Below are positions 28,918 to 38,442 of a stretch of DNA of 64,000 nucleotides, piece after piece; within the stretch, counting starts at the first letter, position 1; every line of letters starts with the position of its first letter. Both the position numbers and the translations under genes were made by a program. The stretch lies in contig NZ_SRIB01000001.1 in NCBI RefSeq assembly GCF_004684055.1, forward strand, positions 174,501 to 238,500, in the 5' to 3' direction. Origin of the DNA: Soehngenia longivitae. Lineage in GTDB: Bacteria; Bacillota; Clostridia; Tissierellales; Tissierellaceae. The notes beneath the pieces were generated by a model that was given only the letters and a program-made list of their open reading frames with translations, had not been told where the DNA came from and ran no database searches.

Positions 28918-31854
28918 ATGAAAATTGGCATAGATGTAGGATCGACAACATTAAAGTGCGTAGTATTAGATGAAAGTAATAATATGATTTTTCATTCATA
29001 CGAAAGGCATTTTTCACAAATTAACGAAAAAACAATTGAATTATTAGAAAAATTAAAAGAAGAATTTCCCAATTTAAATAGAGCTTCAATAGCTATTTCG
29101 GGATCTGCTGGTATGGGATTAGCCCAAAGGTTAAAAATACCTTTTATTCAAGAAGTATATGCTACAAGATTAGCGGTGATGAAAGAAATAGAAGATCCAG
29201 ATGTAGTTATAGAACTTGGCGGAGAAGATGCAAAAATACTCTTTTTATCAAATGGTATGGAAGTAAGAATGAATGGCTCTTGTGCAGGTGGCACAGGAGC
29301 TTTCATAGACCAAATGGCCACATTGATGGGAATTACTTTAACTCAAATGAATGATTTGGCTAGAACATATAATAAGATATATACAATAGCTTCAAGATGT
29401 GGGGTATTTGCTAAATCTGACATACAACCGCTGTTAAATCAAGGTGCAAGTAAAAACGACATATCTTGTAGTATATTTCAAGCTGTTGTAAACCAGACAA
29501 TAGGAGGCCTAGCTCAAGGAAGACCTATAAAAGGAAAAGTTGTTTACTTAGGAGGACCACTTACATTTTTCTCTGAGCTGCGAAAAAGATTTGACGATAC
29601 TCTAGGATTAATAGGGATATGCCCAGAAAATTCACTGTATTTTGTAGCATTAGGAGCTGCACACAGTGCTGAAAGCACTATGATCACTATTGATGAATTA
29701 ATTTATAGGATCAAAAATTCAGGAGCAATAACTAGGACACAAAATGCAAAGAGATTGTTTGATTCAGAAGATGAATATATTAAATTTAAAGATCGTCATG
29801 ATAGAGATACGGTAAATTTTACAGACCCTTCAACTTATTCTAAAGGTGCTTATCTTGGAATAGATGCAGGTTCTACGACTATTAAAGCTTGTATTATAGC
29901 AGAAGATGAAACAATCTTAGGTAGTATGTATTCACAAAATGAAGGCAATCCTGTACCTATTCTTAGAGAATTTTTGATAGATTTTATGACGAAATATCCA
30001 CAAATTGAAATACTTGGGTCTGCAGTTACCGGTTATGGAGAAGAACTCATAAAAAACGCATTTTCTATTGACTTAGGTATTGTAGAAACTATTGCTCATT
30101 ATACAGCTGCAAAGAAATACAAACCAGATGTTGATTTTATTATTGATATCGGTGGGCAAGATATAAAATGCTTTAAAATAAAAGATGGACTAATAGACAA
30201 TATATTTTTAAACGAAGCATGCTCTTCAGGCTGTGGATCGTTTTTACAGACATTTGCACAAGCATTAGGTTATGATATTGCTGATTTTGCAAGACTCGGG
30301 ATATATGCAAAAAATCCAGTAGATTTAGGATCTAGATGTACTGTGTTTATGAATTCTTCAGTTAAACAAGCACAAAAAGATGGTGCTACTATATCAGATA
30401 TATCAGCAGGATTATCAATTAGTGTAATAAAAAATGCGCTGTATAAAGTCATAAGGGCATCTAATGCTGATGATCTTGGAGAAAATATCGTAGTACAAGG
30501 TGGGACATTTTATAATGATTCAGTGCTTAAGGCTTTTGAAGATGAACTTGGGAAAAATGTTATTAGACCAAATATAGCTGGTTTGATGGGCGCTTATGGT
30601 GCAAGTTTATACGCAAAACACAATTTAAAAGATAAAACTACAACTATAAATAGAGAAGGATTATTGAATTTTGAACACAAAGTAAAAAGTGTTATCTGTG
30701 GATTATGCGAAAATAATTGCACTTTAACAATAAATACATTTGGAGATAACCGTAAGTTTATTGGTGGAAATAGATGTGAAAGACCAATAAAAGGAAGAAC
30801 AAAAGAAGAAAAGTACAATATGTATGATGAAAAAAAGAAATTACTACAAAGCTATAAACCTATTCCAGGGAAAAGAGGGAAAATAGGAATACCTTTAGCT
30901 TTAAATAATTATGAGCTACTTCCATTTTGGCATACCGTATTTACAATGTTAGGTTTTGAAGTAGTGTCATCTCCTTTTTCAAGTAGAGAGCTTTACACTA
31001 ACGGACAGCATACAATACCTTCAGATACAGTATGTTTTCCCGCAAAACTCGTTCATGGACATATTGAGTATCTACTTGACGAAGGTATAGAGGTTATATT
31101 TTATCCTTGTTTGACTTATAACTTTGATGAAAAAAAGGGAGATAATCACTTTAATTGTCCAGTTGTTGCTTATTACCCAGAGGTAATAGCTGCAAATGTA
31201 GAGAGAACAAATCACATAGTTCTGATCAATGATTATCTTGGACTTCACAATAAACAATCTCTCATAAAAGGATTATACAAAGCTCTCAATAAACACTTTG
31301 ATGATATAAATCTGCAACAGATTAGATTTGCAGTAGAATGTGGAATGAGGGAATACAAAATTTATCAAGGCAAGATAAGAAAAAAAGGTGAAGAGCTTCT
31401 TAATTTATCAAAGAAATTAAATAAAAGAGCTATTGTACTTGCAGGTAGACCTTATCATTTAGACCCTGAAGTAAATCATGGAATTGATAAGTTGCTTACA
31501 GAGCTAGGTGTTATAGTTTTATCAGAGGATTCTATTGCACACTTAGGAAAGAAAATTGAAACAAATGTGCTAAATCAATGGACATATCATTCAAGGCTTT
31601 ATACAACAGCTAAACTAATTTCGAATTATGATAATGTTGAACTCATTCAGCTTGTATCATTTGGCTGCGGATTAGATGCAATAACTAGTGATGAAGTAAA
31701 AGAAATACTTGAAGAAAATGGGAAGATATATACACAGATAAAAATAGATGAGATTACCAATCTTGGAGCAGTAAAAATAAGAGTTAGAAGTTTGTTAGCT
31801 GCACTAGAGCAAAGAGAAAAAGAGGGTGGACAAGTTGAGCAGAAAATACGATAG
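28918..31854 (+). CDS. 2-hydroxyacyl-CoA dehydratase activase-like protein, double ASKHA plus DUF2229
   Basis: The 978-aa protein combines two copies of the BadF/HgdC-type ATPase fold with a C-terminal DUF2229 segment. Copy 1 starts MKIGIDVGSTTLKCVVL and has GSCAGGTGAFID with Cys122. Copy 2 starts near residue 317 with YLGIDAGSTTIKACII and has EACSSGCGSFLQ with Cys435 and Cys439. In characterised activases such a Cys binds a [4Fe-4S] cluster shared by two subunits and drives ATP-dependent electron transfer to a dehydratase. The C-terminal half (about 630-978) contains CGLCENNCTL and SDTVCFPAKLVHGH. The ATG at 28918 follows AAGGTGAT. It overlaps the next gene. Substrate and reaction are unknown. 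Confidence 0.85.
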   Translation: MKIGIDVGSTTLKCVVLDESNNMIFHSYERHFSQINEKTIELLEKLKEEFPNLNRASIAISGSAGMGLAQRLKIPFIQEVYATRLAVMKEIEDPDVVIELGGEDAKILFLSNGMEVRMNGSCAGGTGAFIDQMATLMGITLTQMNDLARTYNKIYTIASRCGVFAKSDIQPLLNQGASKNDISCSIFQAVVNQTIGGLAQGRPIKGKVVYLGGPLTFFSELRKRFDDTLGLIGICPENSLYFVALGAAHSAESTMITIDELIYRIKNSGAITRTQNAKRLFDSEDEYIKFKDRHDRDTVNFTDPSTYSKGAYLGIDAGSTTIKACIIAEDETILGSMYSQNEGNPVPILREFLIDFMTKYPQIEILGSAVTGYGEELIKNAFSIDLGIVETIAHYTAAKKYKPDVDFIIDIGGQDIKCFKIKDGLIDNIFLNEACSSGCGSFLQTFAQALGYDIADFARLGIYAKNPVDLGSRCTVFMNSSVKQAQKDGATISDISAGLSISVIKNALYKVIRASNADDLGENIVVQGGTFYNDSVLKAFEDELGKNVIRPNIAGLMGAYGASLYAKHNLKDKTTTINREGLLNFEHKVKSVICGLCENNCTLTINTFGDNRKFIGGNRCERPIKGRTKEEKYNMYDEKKKLLQSYKPIPGKRGKIGIPLALNNYELLPFWHTVFTMLGFEVVSSPFSSRELYTNGQHTIPSDTVCFPAKLVHGHIEYLLDEGIEVIFYPCLTYNFDEKKGDNHFNCPVVAYYPEVIAANVERTNHIVLINDYLGLHNKQSLIKGLYKALNKHFDDINLQQIRFAVECGMREYKIYQGKIRKKGEELLNLSKKLNKRAIVLAGRPYHLDPEVNHGIDKLLTELGVIVLSEDSIAHLGKKIETNVLNQWTYHSRLYTTAKLISNYDNVELIQLVSFGCGLDAITSDEVKEILEENGKIYTQIKIDEITNLGAVKIRVRSLLAALEQREKEGGQVEQKIR

Positions 31855-33148
31855 GGTCGAATTTACTAAAGAAATGAAAAAGGATTATACAATCCTCTGC
31901 CCTAACATGGCTTCGATACATTTTGGAATTTTAGAAAAAATATTTAGACTTCAAGGATATAACTTAGTTGTTTTGAAAAATGAGGGGCCAAATGTAGTAG
32001 ACGAAGGGTTAAGGACAGTTCATAATGACACTTGTTACCCTGCATTGCTGGTAATTGGGCAGATGTTAGACGCTCTAAATTCAGGAGAATATGATGTAAA
32101 TAAGGTTGCCCTTATGATAACACAGACAGGAGGAGGATGTAGGGCATCAAACTACATTCACTTATTGAGGAAAGCTTTAAAAAAATCTGGATACGAACAT
32201 GTTCCTGTTATATCTTTAAATGCTGGAGGACTTGAGAAAAATAGCGGATTTAAAATCACATATAAAATGCTAATGCAGTTAGTGGCTGCTGTTGCATATG
32301 GAGATTTATTGATGTTATTAAATAATCAAGTCAAACCATATGAAGTAAATCTTGGACAAAGTGAAGAGCTAGTCAATAGTTGGATAGAAGAAATTGGTAG
32401 AAGATTTGAAATAAACAAAGCTTCTGGAGTTAAGAACATCAGAAAAATTTCTGAAGAAATAGTAGATTCTTTTATTAAGATACCAATTAATAAGACTAAA
32501 AAGATAAAAGTTGGCATTGTAGGAGAAATATATGTAAAATTTTCTAGCCTAGGGAACAATGGACTTGAAGATTTTCTTCATGAGGAAGACTGTGAAGTAA
32601 TGGTACCTAGCCTAATGGGATTCTTGATGTATAGTGTTGAAAATGGAGTTATAGACTATAGATTATATGGGAAAGGACGTTTAAAAAGCCGATTGATGAA
32701 AATGGTAAATGATTATTTGTCAAAAGTAGAACAAGCTACTAGTGATGCGGTAAAGGAAAGTGGAAAATTCATTGTACCCTCGTCATTTATGCATACAAAA
32801 GAACTTGTAGATGGCATTGTGGGATTAGGCTGCAAAATGGGAGAAGGATGGCTTTTACCTGCTGAAATGGTGGAACTAATTAATTTGGGTTATGAAAATA
32901 TCGTAGTAGCTCAACCTTTTGGATGTTTACCTAATCATATAGTTGGCAAAGGAGTAATAGCAAATATAAAGAAGTTATACCCAGATGCGAATATAGTACC
33001 AATAGACTATGATCCAAGTGCGACAATAGTAAACCAAGAAAATAGGATAAAATTAATGTTATCTGTAGCTAAAGAAAAAATATATGGCTTTGATTTTTCT
33101 GATGTGAAGTCATTAGAAGATAAAGAAGAGCTAGCGATTACAAAATAA
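31835..33148 (+). CDS. 2-hydroxyacyl-CoA dehydratase-like protein
   Basis: Partner of the preceding activase-like protein, about 437 aa. I choose the TTG at 31835 because GAGGGTGG lies 5 bases upstream; the GTG at 31826 is inside that site. Recognisable features are HNDTCYPALLVIGQ, QTGGGCRASNYIHLLRKAL and a C-terminal QPFGCLPNHIVGKG, with cysteines resembling those that hold the iron-sulfur cluster in HgdB/DUF2229 proteins. The reading frame overlaps the end of the activase gene by 20 bases, indicating translational coupling and a stoichiometric complex. No CoA-transferase or acyl-CoA dehydrogenase genes are adjacent, so a conventional amino-acid fermentation pathway cannot be inferred. Confidence 0.82.
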   Translation: MSRKYDRVEFTKEMKKDYTILCPNMASIHFGILEKIFRLQGYNLVVLKNEGPNVVDEGLRTVHNDTCYPALLVIGQMLDALNSGEYDVNKVALMITQTGGGCRASNYIHLLRKALKKSGYEHVPVISLNAGGLEKNSGFKITYKMLMQLVAAVAYGDLLMLLNNQVKPYEVNLGQSEELVNSWIEEIGRRFEINKASGVKNIRKISEEIVDSFIKIPINKTKKIKVGIVGEIYVKFSSLGNNGLEDFLHEEDCEVMVPSLMGFLMYSVENGVIDYRLYGKGRLKSRLMKMVNDYLSKVEQATSDAVKESGKFIVPSSFMHTKELVDGIVGLGCKMGEGWLLPAEMVELINLGYENIVVAQPFGCLPNHIVGKGVIANIKKLYPDANIVPIDYDPSATIVNQENRIKLMLSVAKEKIYGFDFSDVKSLEDKEELAITK

Positions 33149-33175
33149 ATGATGCCTAGGCATCATTTATTTTGT
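33140..33175. terminator. Bidirectional terminator
   Basis: Perfect 17-base arms ACAAAATAAATGATGCC and GGCATCATTTATTTTGT separated by TA. It lies between two convergent genes, with the A/T ends serving as T-tract in both directions. Confidence 0.88.
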
Positions 33176-35268
33176 AATAATCTCATTGAATTAATAACGG
33201 CTAAAATAGTAACTCCTACATCAGCAAATACTGCATGCCACATTGTTGCAATACCTATAGCACCTAGTATTAGGACTAAAAACTTGACGAAGAGAGCTAA
33301 ATAAATATTTTCGTAGGCTATTTTTCTTGTTTTTTGCGATATTTGAAATAGTTCAATGAGCTTTTTTAATTCATCATTCATTAGCACAATATCTGATGCT
33401 TCTATAGCTGCGTCGGATCCCAAGCCCCCCATCGCAATACCTATATCTGATATTGATAAAACTGGGGCATCATTTATACCATCGCCAATAAAAACTAATT
33501 TAGATTTCTTATTAGATTTTTTACTCATTAACTTTTCGACTATTTCGACCTTATCTTCAGGCAATAGCTCAGCATAATATGAATTAATTCCAAGGTCTTT
33601 AGCTGTTTTGCTGGCTACTTCTTTATTATCGCCAGTAAGCATTACTATATTTTTTATGTTGTGATTTTTCAACATATCAATTGTGTATTTTGCATCATCT
33701 TTTACTTTATCCGTAATGACAATGTATCCTTCAAACTTACCATCGATGGCTACATATATACTATTGCTATTTTGATATAGTTCATCTATTTTTATTCCTT
33801 TTGATCTTAGAAAATCAAACTTACCCAACAATATTTTACTTTCGTTTACGACAGCTTCAATTCCATTTCCGGCATATTCCTTAAATTCTTTTATAGACGA
33901 CAAATTTATTCCTTTATTGTAATATTCAACAATCGATTTTGCTATTGGATGATTTGAATTATACTCTGCATGAGCTGCAAAATAGAGTACTTCATCTACT
34001 GAGTAATTCCCAATTGTCACGACTGAACTAACTTTAAAAACCCCCTCCGTGAGAGTTCCTGTTTTATCAAACACAATAGTATCTACGAAATTTAATGCTT
34101 CTAAATAATTTCCACCTTTTATCAAAATTCCATTTTTGGAAGCTTTACCTATGCCAGCAAAAAAACTAAGAGGAATTGAAATCACTAATGCACAAGGGCA
34201 TGATACAACTAAGAAGACCAATGCCCTATAAATCCAATCACTAAATAGTGCTTCTTCGGTAATCAATGGTGGTATGATAGCTAATGCTATAGCGAGAAAC
34301 ACAACAACTGGAGTATAGTATTTAGCAAACGCAGTAATAAAATTCTCAGTAGGTGCTTTTTTTTCACTTGATTCTTCAACAAGCTTTAGTATCTTTGATA
34401 CTGAAGAGTCTTTATATTCCTTTTCAACTTTTGCTTTTAATAATCCCTGAAGATTTATATAACCTCCCAATATTTTATCACCAGTTCTCACATCTTTAGG
34501 AATTGATTCTCCAGTAAGAGCTTTTGTATCTATTGATGACTCTCCATCTACTATTACGCTATCCAATGGTATTCTTTCACCGGGTCTTATTAATATATGG
34601 TCACCAATTTGAACATCTTTCGGATTTACTTTTATAAAATCTTCATTTTTAATTAAATTTGCATAATCTGGTCTGATATCCATTAATTCTGCAATAGATT
34701 TACGAGACTGGTTAACAGCTTTAGATTGGAAATATTCCCCGATTTCATAAAATATCATAACTGCAATAGCCTCTTCAAATTGACCAATTGCTATAGCACC
34801 TAATGTTGCAACTGACATCAAAAAATTTTCATCAAAAATATTTTTGTTTTTAATGTTGTGTAATGAAATTTTTAAGACTCTAATGCCTGCTATTAAGTAA
34901 CTTGAAAAGAACAATAAATATTTTATATATTCATCAATAGGCAGTATGACACCTAAGATAAAAATAAGAAGACTTAGAAATAATCTTTTTAAAGATGAAT
35001 TATATTCATCAATATTATTTTTTCTATTTTTACTTATATTCTCATTAAAATCTATTATTTTGACATATGGTTCTATAGATATGATTTCATTCTTTATCTG
35101 ATTGACCAATTCTTCATTACTTACATCATTAAATTCTATCTGTAGCTTTTTATTGACAAAATTTAAAGTTGCTTTTTTAACTCCATTGATTTTATTAACT
35201 CTATCTTCAATTTTTTGTGCACAATTAGCACAATCTAAACCTTCTAAGATAAATATTTTATTTTCCAT
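33163..35268 (-). CDS. cadA: Heavy-metal-transporting P-type ATPase (CadA/ZntA type)
   Basis: P1B-type ATPase exporting Cd/Zn/Pb-class divalent ions. The 701-aa protein has one N-terminal metal-binding domain with GLDCANC (Cys16, Cys19). The membrane motif is SCPCALV with Cys357-Pro-Cys359, which defines the Zn/Cd/Pb group. The phosphorylated Asp401 is in DKTGTLTEG, and the HP dipeptide (SNHPIAK) and hinge GDGINDAP are present. Eight hydrophobic helices are seen. It is two bases downstream of the CadC-like regulator gene in the same direction, forming a classic self-regulated efflux operon. Confidence 0.94.
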   Translation of the reverse strand: MENKIFILEGLDCANCAQKIEDRVNKINGVKKATLNFVNKKLQIEFNDVSNEELVNQIKNEIISIEPYVKIIDFNENISKNRKNNIDEYNSSLKRLFLSLLIFILGVILPIDEYIKYLLFFSSYLIAGIRVLKISLHNIKNKNIFDENFLMSVATLGAIAIGQFEEAIAVMIFYEIGEYFQSKAVNQSRKSIAELMDIRPDYANLIKNEDFIKVNPKDVQIGDHILIRPGERIPLDSVIVDGESSIDTKALTGESIPKDVRTGDKILGGYINLQGLLKAKVEKEYKDSSVSKILKLVEESSEKKAPTENFITAFAKYYTPVVVFLAIALAIIPPLITEEALFSDWIYRALVFLVVSCPCALVISIPLSFFAGIGKASKNGILIKGGNYLEALNFVDTIVFDKTGTLTEGVFKVSSVVTIGNYSVDEVLYFAAHAEYNSNHPIAKSIVEYYNKGINLSSIKEFKEYAGNGIEAVVNESKILLGKFDFLRSKGIKIDELYQNSNSIYVAIDGKFEGYIVITDKVKDDAKYTIDMLKNHNIKNIVMLTGDNKEVASKTAKDLGINSYYAELLPEDKVEIVEKLMSKKSNKKSKLVFIGDGINDAPVLSISDIGIAMGGLGSDAAIEASDIVLMNDELKKLIELFQISQKTRKIAYENIYLALFVKFLVLILGAIGIATMWHAVFADVGVTILAVINSMRLLQNK

Positions 35269-35270
35269 TG

Positions 35271-35651
35271 TTATTCACCTCTATTTTTATGTCTAATATG
35301 GACAATACCTTGATCTAGAATTGCTTTTACATGTTCATCTTCAAGAGAATAATAAACAACTTTACCTTCTTTCCTGTTTTTTACAAGATTATTGCTTTTT
35401 AGAACTCTTAACTGATGAGAAATAGCAGATTGACTCATTTCTAGTAAGCATGCTATATCACAGACACACATTTCAGAATCAAGAAGAGCAGAGAGTATTT
35501 TTATTCTCGTTTTATCACCGAAAACTTTAAAAAAGTTTGCAGCTTCGCTTAAAATTTCATCATCGGGTAAATTTTTTTTAACTCTATTAACAACATCCTC
35601 GTGGATGCAAGTTGATTCGCATAGAGGAATATTATATTCTGAATTAACCAT
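35271..35651 (-). CDS. cadC: CadC-like metal-sensing ArsR-family repressor
   Basis: A 126-aa repressor. Two N-terminal cysteines (Cys11 and Cys15 in LCESTC) plus the CxC pair Cys62/Cys64 in MCVCDIA reproduce the four-Cys Cd/Pb/Bi site of staphylococcal CadC. The recognition helix is MSQSAISHQLRVL. The C-terminus has an HxxH-like HIRH segment that could provide the Zn-sensing alpha-5 site. It leads the operon with cadA, and a palindromic operator lies just upstream of its start. Confidence 0.93.
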   Translation of the reverse strand: MVNSEYNIPLCESTCIHEDVVNRVKKNLPDDEILSEAANFFKVFGDKTRIKILSALLDSEMCVCDIACLLEMSQSAISHQLRVLKSNNLVKNRKEGKVVYYSLEDEHVKAILDQGIVHIRHKNRGE

Positions 35652-35669
35652 TATTTACACCTCCATTAA

Positions 35670-35729
35670 TATATGAACAATTATTCATATGTTCATATAT
35701 AGTATAACTCATCTATTTTTTTATTTCAA
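35670..35729 (-). promoter_or_regulatory. cadC promoter and operator
   Basis: On the minus strand, TTGAAA (35729-35724) and TATACT (35706-35701) are spaced by 17 bases. Just downstream is the inverted repeat TATATGAACA and TGTTCATATA (35670-35699) with a 10-base centre, matching the ATA/TGAACA-type operators of ArsR/CadC repressors. Metal binding by CadC should release it. Confidence 0.87.
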
Positions 35730-35803
35730 GTATAAAATTTGTAACTTAATTGTTACACATTTTAAATTCATTTAGGTATAATAATAAAGAAGGGAGATTG
35801 AAA

Positions 35804-37324
35804 ATGAAAAAGATAATTTTATTGACTTGTTTAATAGTTTTTGCTTCAACAATTTTAACTGGCTGTCAAACATTAAATTCTGAAAATAGTGATAAATATA
35901 TATTGAATAGTATACTTCCAAAAGAATTAGATATGCCACTTACAAAAGAAAGTTTGAGTAAAGATGAAACAAGGGAAATAATAGAAAAATACTTAAACCT
36001 ATTAAATCAAAATTTGGATGTAAATCTTGAAAATTATGATATCGGAGATTTAAATGGTGATGGTATAGATGAGATTATTATGTATGTACATGAAGAGAAC
36101 TCAAAAGAAAATGTTGGTAAATTATTGGTGTATTCATACGATGGAGAAGGATATTATTTATTAGATGAAGAAGAAATAAAGTACGATAAGGAAAATATAA
36201 AATTGCAAATTGGGAAAATTAGTGAAGATAAAGAAGGAATAATATTTTGCAATTTAGCAAATGAAGAAACGACAGCTGTGTATGTATATCTGATTGAAGA
36301 TGGGAAACTTGTCAGCGCTATAAATCCAAGAAAAGTAAATTTATTTTCTGTCAATAACAGTGTAGAAATAGATGATATTGATGGAGACGGAGTATTAAAT
36401 TTCAACATCTATACCATAGATCCTGAAGGAAACAAAGATGAGAACTCTAAAATAGTGCTTTGGTATAAGTGGGATGGGAAAGATTCAGCTGAAGTAGTTA
36501 AAAAAGAGAATTTAAATAATGAGATTAATGCTGACAATCAACAATACACTACACTGGATAATAGTGTATTGACTGTTGATGATTTAAAGATAAAAGCTAA
36601 AGAACTTACAAAAAATGAATTTTCTAATATGCTATATGAGTATATATCCATGCTTAGCTCTAGTCTGAATGATGGAAATAAAATACTATCGAGCTATATT
36701 TATATTGATGGTGTAAATAAGTTAAATGATTTTTTGAAAGAAGATACTTTTAAAAATCTCGATAGTTTAGAAAATGCATCAAATTTAACTAGTAATGAAA
36801 AATTTAATCAATTTATTGTTGAAGAAATAAAGAAGGGGTATATGATTTCATCCGTTGATAACAAAATTGTGCTAAAAATAAATTACGATTATTTCTTAAA
36901 TTCTTTTAATGATATGTTAACAAATGAGATGTTAAGTTATATCAGAATTAAAAATCAATTTGATAATAAACCAATTTCTGATAGCAAAATACTTATAGTA
37001 GACAAAGGTGAAATAGCAGTAAGGTTAAATGAGATAGAAAATTTCAGACTGGTATTTCCTTATTCAAAAGCTTTAAACGAGGTTTTAGATATTTACAATG
37101 TATATGTTGATGCATTGCTTTTCTTAGATGATGATGAAGAAAGTGTTGAAAAATCTGAGTATAAGATAGATACTAATTATAAAGACGAATTGATTGAGAT
37201 AAAACAGAAATACCCACAAACCTATTTTTCAGAGCTGATTGATAGGATGTTAACTTTAGTTGAAGGTATTGGCGGTGGAGCGATTACTCCAACAATAAAA
37301 GACTATATTAGAGAAGTATATTAG
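35804..37324 (+). CDS. Lipoprotein with EF-hand-like repeats, unknown function
   Basis: About 506 aa from the ATG at 35804 (AGGGAGATT upstream). The N-terminus is a lipoprotein signal, MKKIILLTC... with lipobox ILTGC and acylated Cys21. Two acidic loops, DLNGDGIDEI (about residue 86) and DDIDGDGVLNF (about 190), resemble Ca-binding loops of FG-GAP/EF-hand repeats. The first half looks like a beta-rich repeat domain and the second half is helical and charged. No enzyme motif is visible. It stands alone between a TATAAT-type -10 box (35777-35782) and a good terminator. It is exported and anchored on the outer face of the membrane; its role is unknown. Confidence 0.75.
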   Translation: MKKIILLTCLIVFASTILTGCQTLNSENSDKYILNSILPKELDMPLTKESLSKDETREIIEKYLNLLNQNLDVNLENYDIGDLNGDGIDEIIMYVHEENSKENVGKLLVYSYDGEGYYLLDEEEIKYDKENIKLQIGKISEDKEGIIFCNLANEETTAVYVYLIEDGKLVSAINPRKVNLFSVNNSVEIDDIDGDGVLNFNIYTIDPEGNKDENSKIVLWYKWDGKDSAEVVKKENLNNEINADNQQYTTLDNSVLTVDDLKIKAKELTKNEFSNMLYEYISMLSSSLNDGNKILSSYIYIDGVNKLNDFLKEDTFKNLDSLENASNLTSNEKFNQFIVEEIKKGYMISSVDNKIVLKINYDYFLNSFNDMLTNEMLSYIRIKNQFDNKPISDSKILIVDKGEIAVRLNEIENFRLVFPYSKALNEVLDIYNVYVDALLFLDDDEESVEKSEYKIDTNYKDELIEIKQKYPQTYFSELIDRMLTLVEGIGGGAITPTIKDYIREVY

Positions 37325-37352
37325 AAGAAGATCCTTTTTGGGATCTTCTTTT
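37325..37352 (+). terminator. Terminator after the lipoprotein gene
   Basis: Ten-base arms AAGAAGATCC and GGATCTTCTT around loop TTTTTG, followed by TTATTTTG. Confidence 0.9.
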
Positions 37353-37366
37353 ATTTTGTTTTTTGT

Positions 37367-37395
37367 TTGACAATATGATATCAATAAACTATATT
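37367..37395 (+). promoter_or_regulatory. Promoter of the ArsP-like permease unit
   Basis: TTGACA (37367-37372) and TATATT (37390-37395) with a 17-base spacer. An imperfect repeat, TATAGATAGA and TTTCTATGTATA, just downstream (about 37400-37420) could be a regulator site. Confidence 0.75.
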
Positions 37396-37432
37396 ATATA
37401 TAGATAGATTTCTATGTATAGGGGGGGATAAG

Positions 37433-38431
37433 TTGTTTAGTTGGATAAATAATCAGATTTTAAAGATGGAATGGCTTTCAGATCTAGTCGAAAAGTTTGT
37501 GGTAAACATATTCAATCTGGATATAAATTCAAGGCTTGGGGCTAGTATTCATTTTTTTATTTATGACTCAATTAAAATATTTATTTTATTGTCTGTACTT
37601 ATATTCTTAATATCATATGTTCAAAGCTACTTTCCGCCTGAGAGAACTAAAAAGATCTTAGGTAGATTTCATGGAATTGGAGCAAATACTCTCGCTGCAT
37701 TATTAGGGACAGTAACACCATTTTGCTCTTGTTCATCAATTCCGCTGTTCATAGGATTTACAAGTGCTGGCTTGCCTCTTGGAGTTACATTTTCGTTTTT
37801 AATATCATCTCCATTGGTAGACCTAGCCTCAGTTATACTACTTGCAAGCATTTTCAACTGGAAAATTGCAATTGCATATGTAATTGTGGGAGTTATATTA
37901 GCTGTTATAGGTGGCACTATTATAGATAAACTTCACATGGAAAAATACGTTGAAGAATTTGCATACGCTTCAAATCAGCTAGATTCGGATATTGATGAAC
38001 TTAAGGTGAAAGATAGAATTGATTTTTCAAAGGAACAAGTGAAAGATATTGTAAAAAGAGTTTGGAAATATGTTTTGATTGGAGTTTTCATAGGATCACT
38101 AATTCATAATTATATTCCAGAAAATGTTATTAATGCCATTTTAGGCAACGACAAATGGTATTCAGTTCTAATAGCGACGATTGTTGGTATTCCAATGTAT
38201 GCTGATATATTTGGGACTTTGCCAATTGCAGAAGCGCTGGTTGCCAAAGGAGTTGGATTGGGGACTGCGCTCTCATTTATGATGGCGGTTACAGCACTTT
38301 CTCTACCCTCGATGATAATGCTTTCGAAAGTTGTAAAAAAGAAACTACTTGGCATTTTTGTAATATTAGTTACGGTAGGTATAATTATAATCGGTTACAC
38401 ATTTAATTTTATATCATATTTATTTATATAG
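37433..38431 (+). CDS. ArsP/DUF318-type permease
   Basis: A 332-aa membrane protein with about eight to ten helices. The signature TPFCSCSSIPLFIG with Cys98 and Cys100 in a membrane segment, plus LPLGVTFSFLISSPLVD, defines the ArsP/permease DUF318 family. Characterised ArsP proteins export trivalent organoarsenicals; many family members have no known substrate. The central loop (about 165-200) is acidic and charged. It starts with a TTG behind a run of G residues and is followed 11 bases later by a CxxC thioredoxin-like gene. That pairing is common and suggests thiol redox chemistry in the transport process. Confidence 0.87.
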   Translation: MFSWINNQILKMEWLSDLVEKFVVNIFNLDINSRLGASIHFFIYDSIKIFILLSVLIFLISYVQSYFPPERTKKILGRFHGIGANTLAALLGTVTPFCSCSSIPLFIGFTSAGLPLGVTFSFLISSPLVDLASVILLASIFNWKIAIAYVIVGVILAVIGGTIIDKLHMEKYVEEFAYASNQLDSDIDELKVKDRIDFSKEQVKDIVKRVWKYVLIGVFIGSLIHNYIPENVINAILGNDKWYSVLIATIVGIPMYADIFGTLPIAEALVAKGVGLGTALSFMMAVTALSLPSMIMLSKVVKKKLLGIFVILVTVGIIIIGYTFNFISYLFI

Positions 38432-38442
38432 GGGAGGATATT

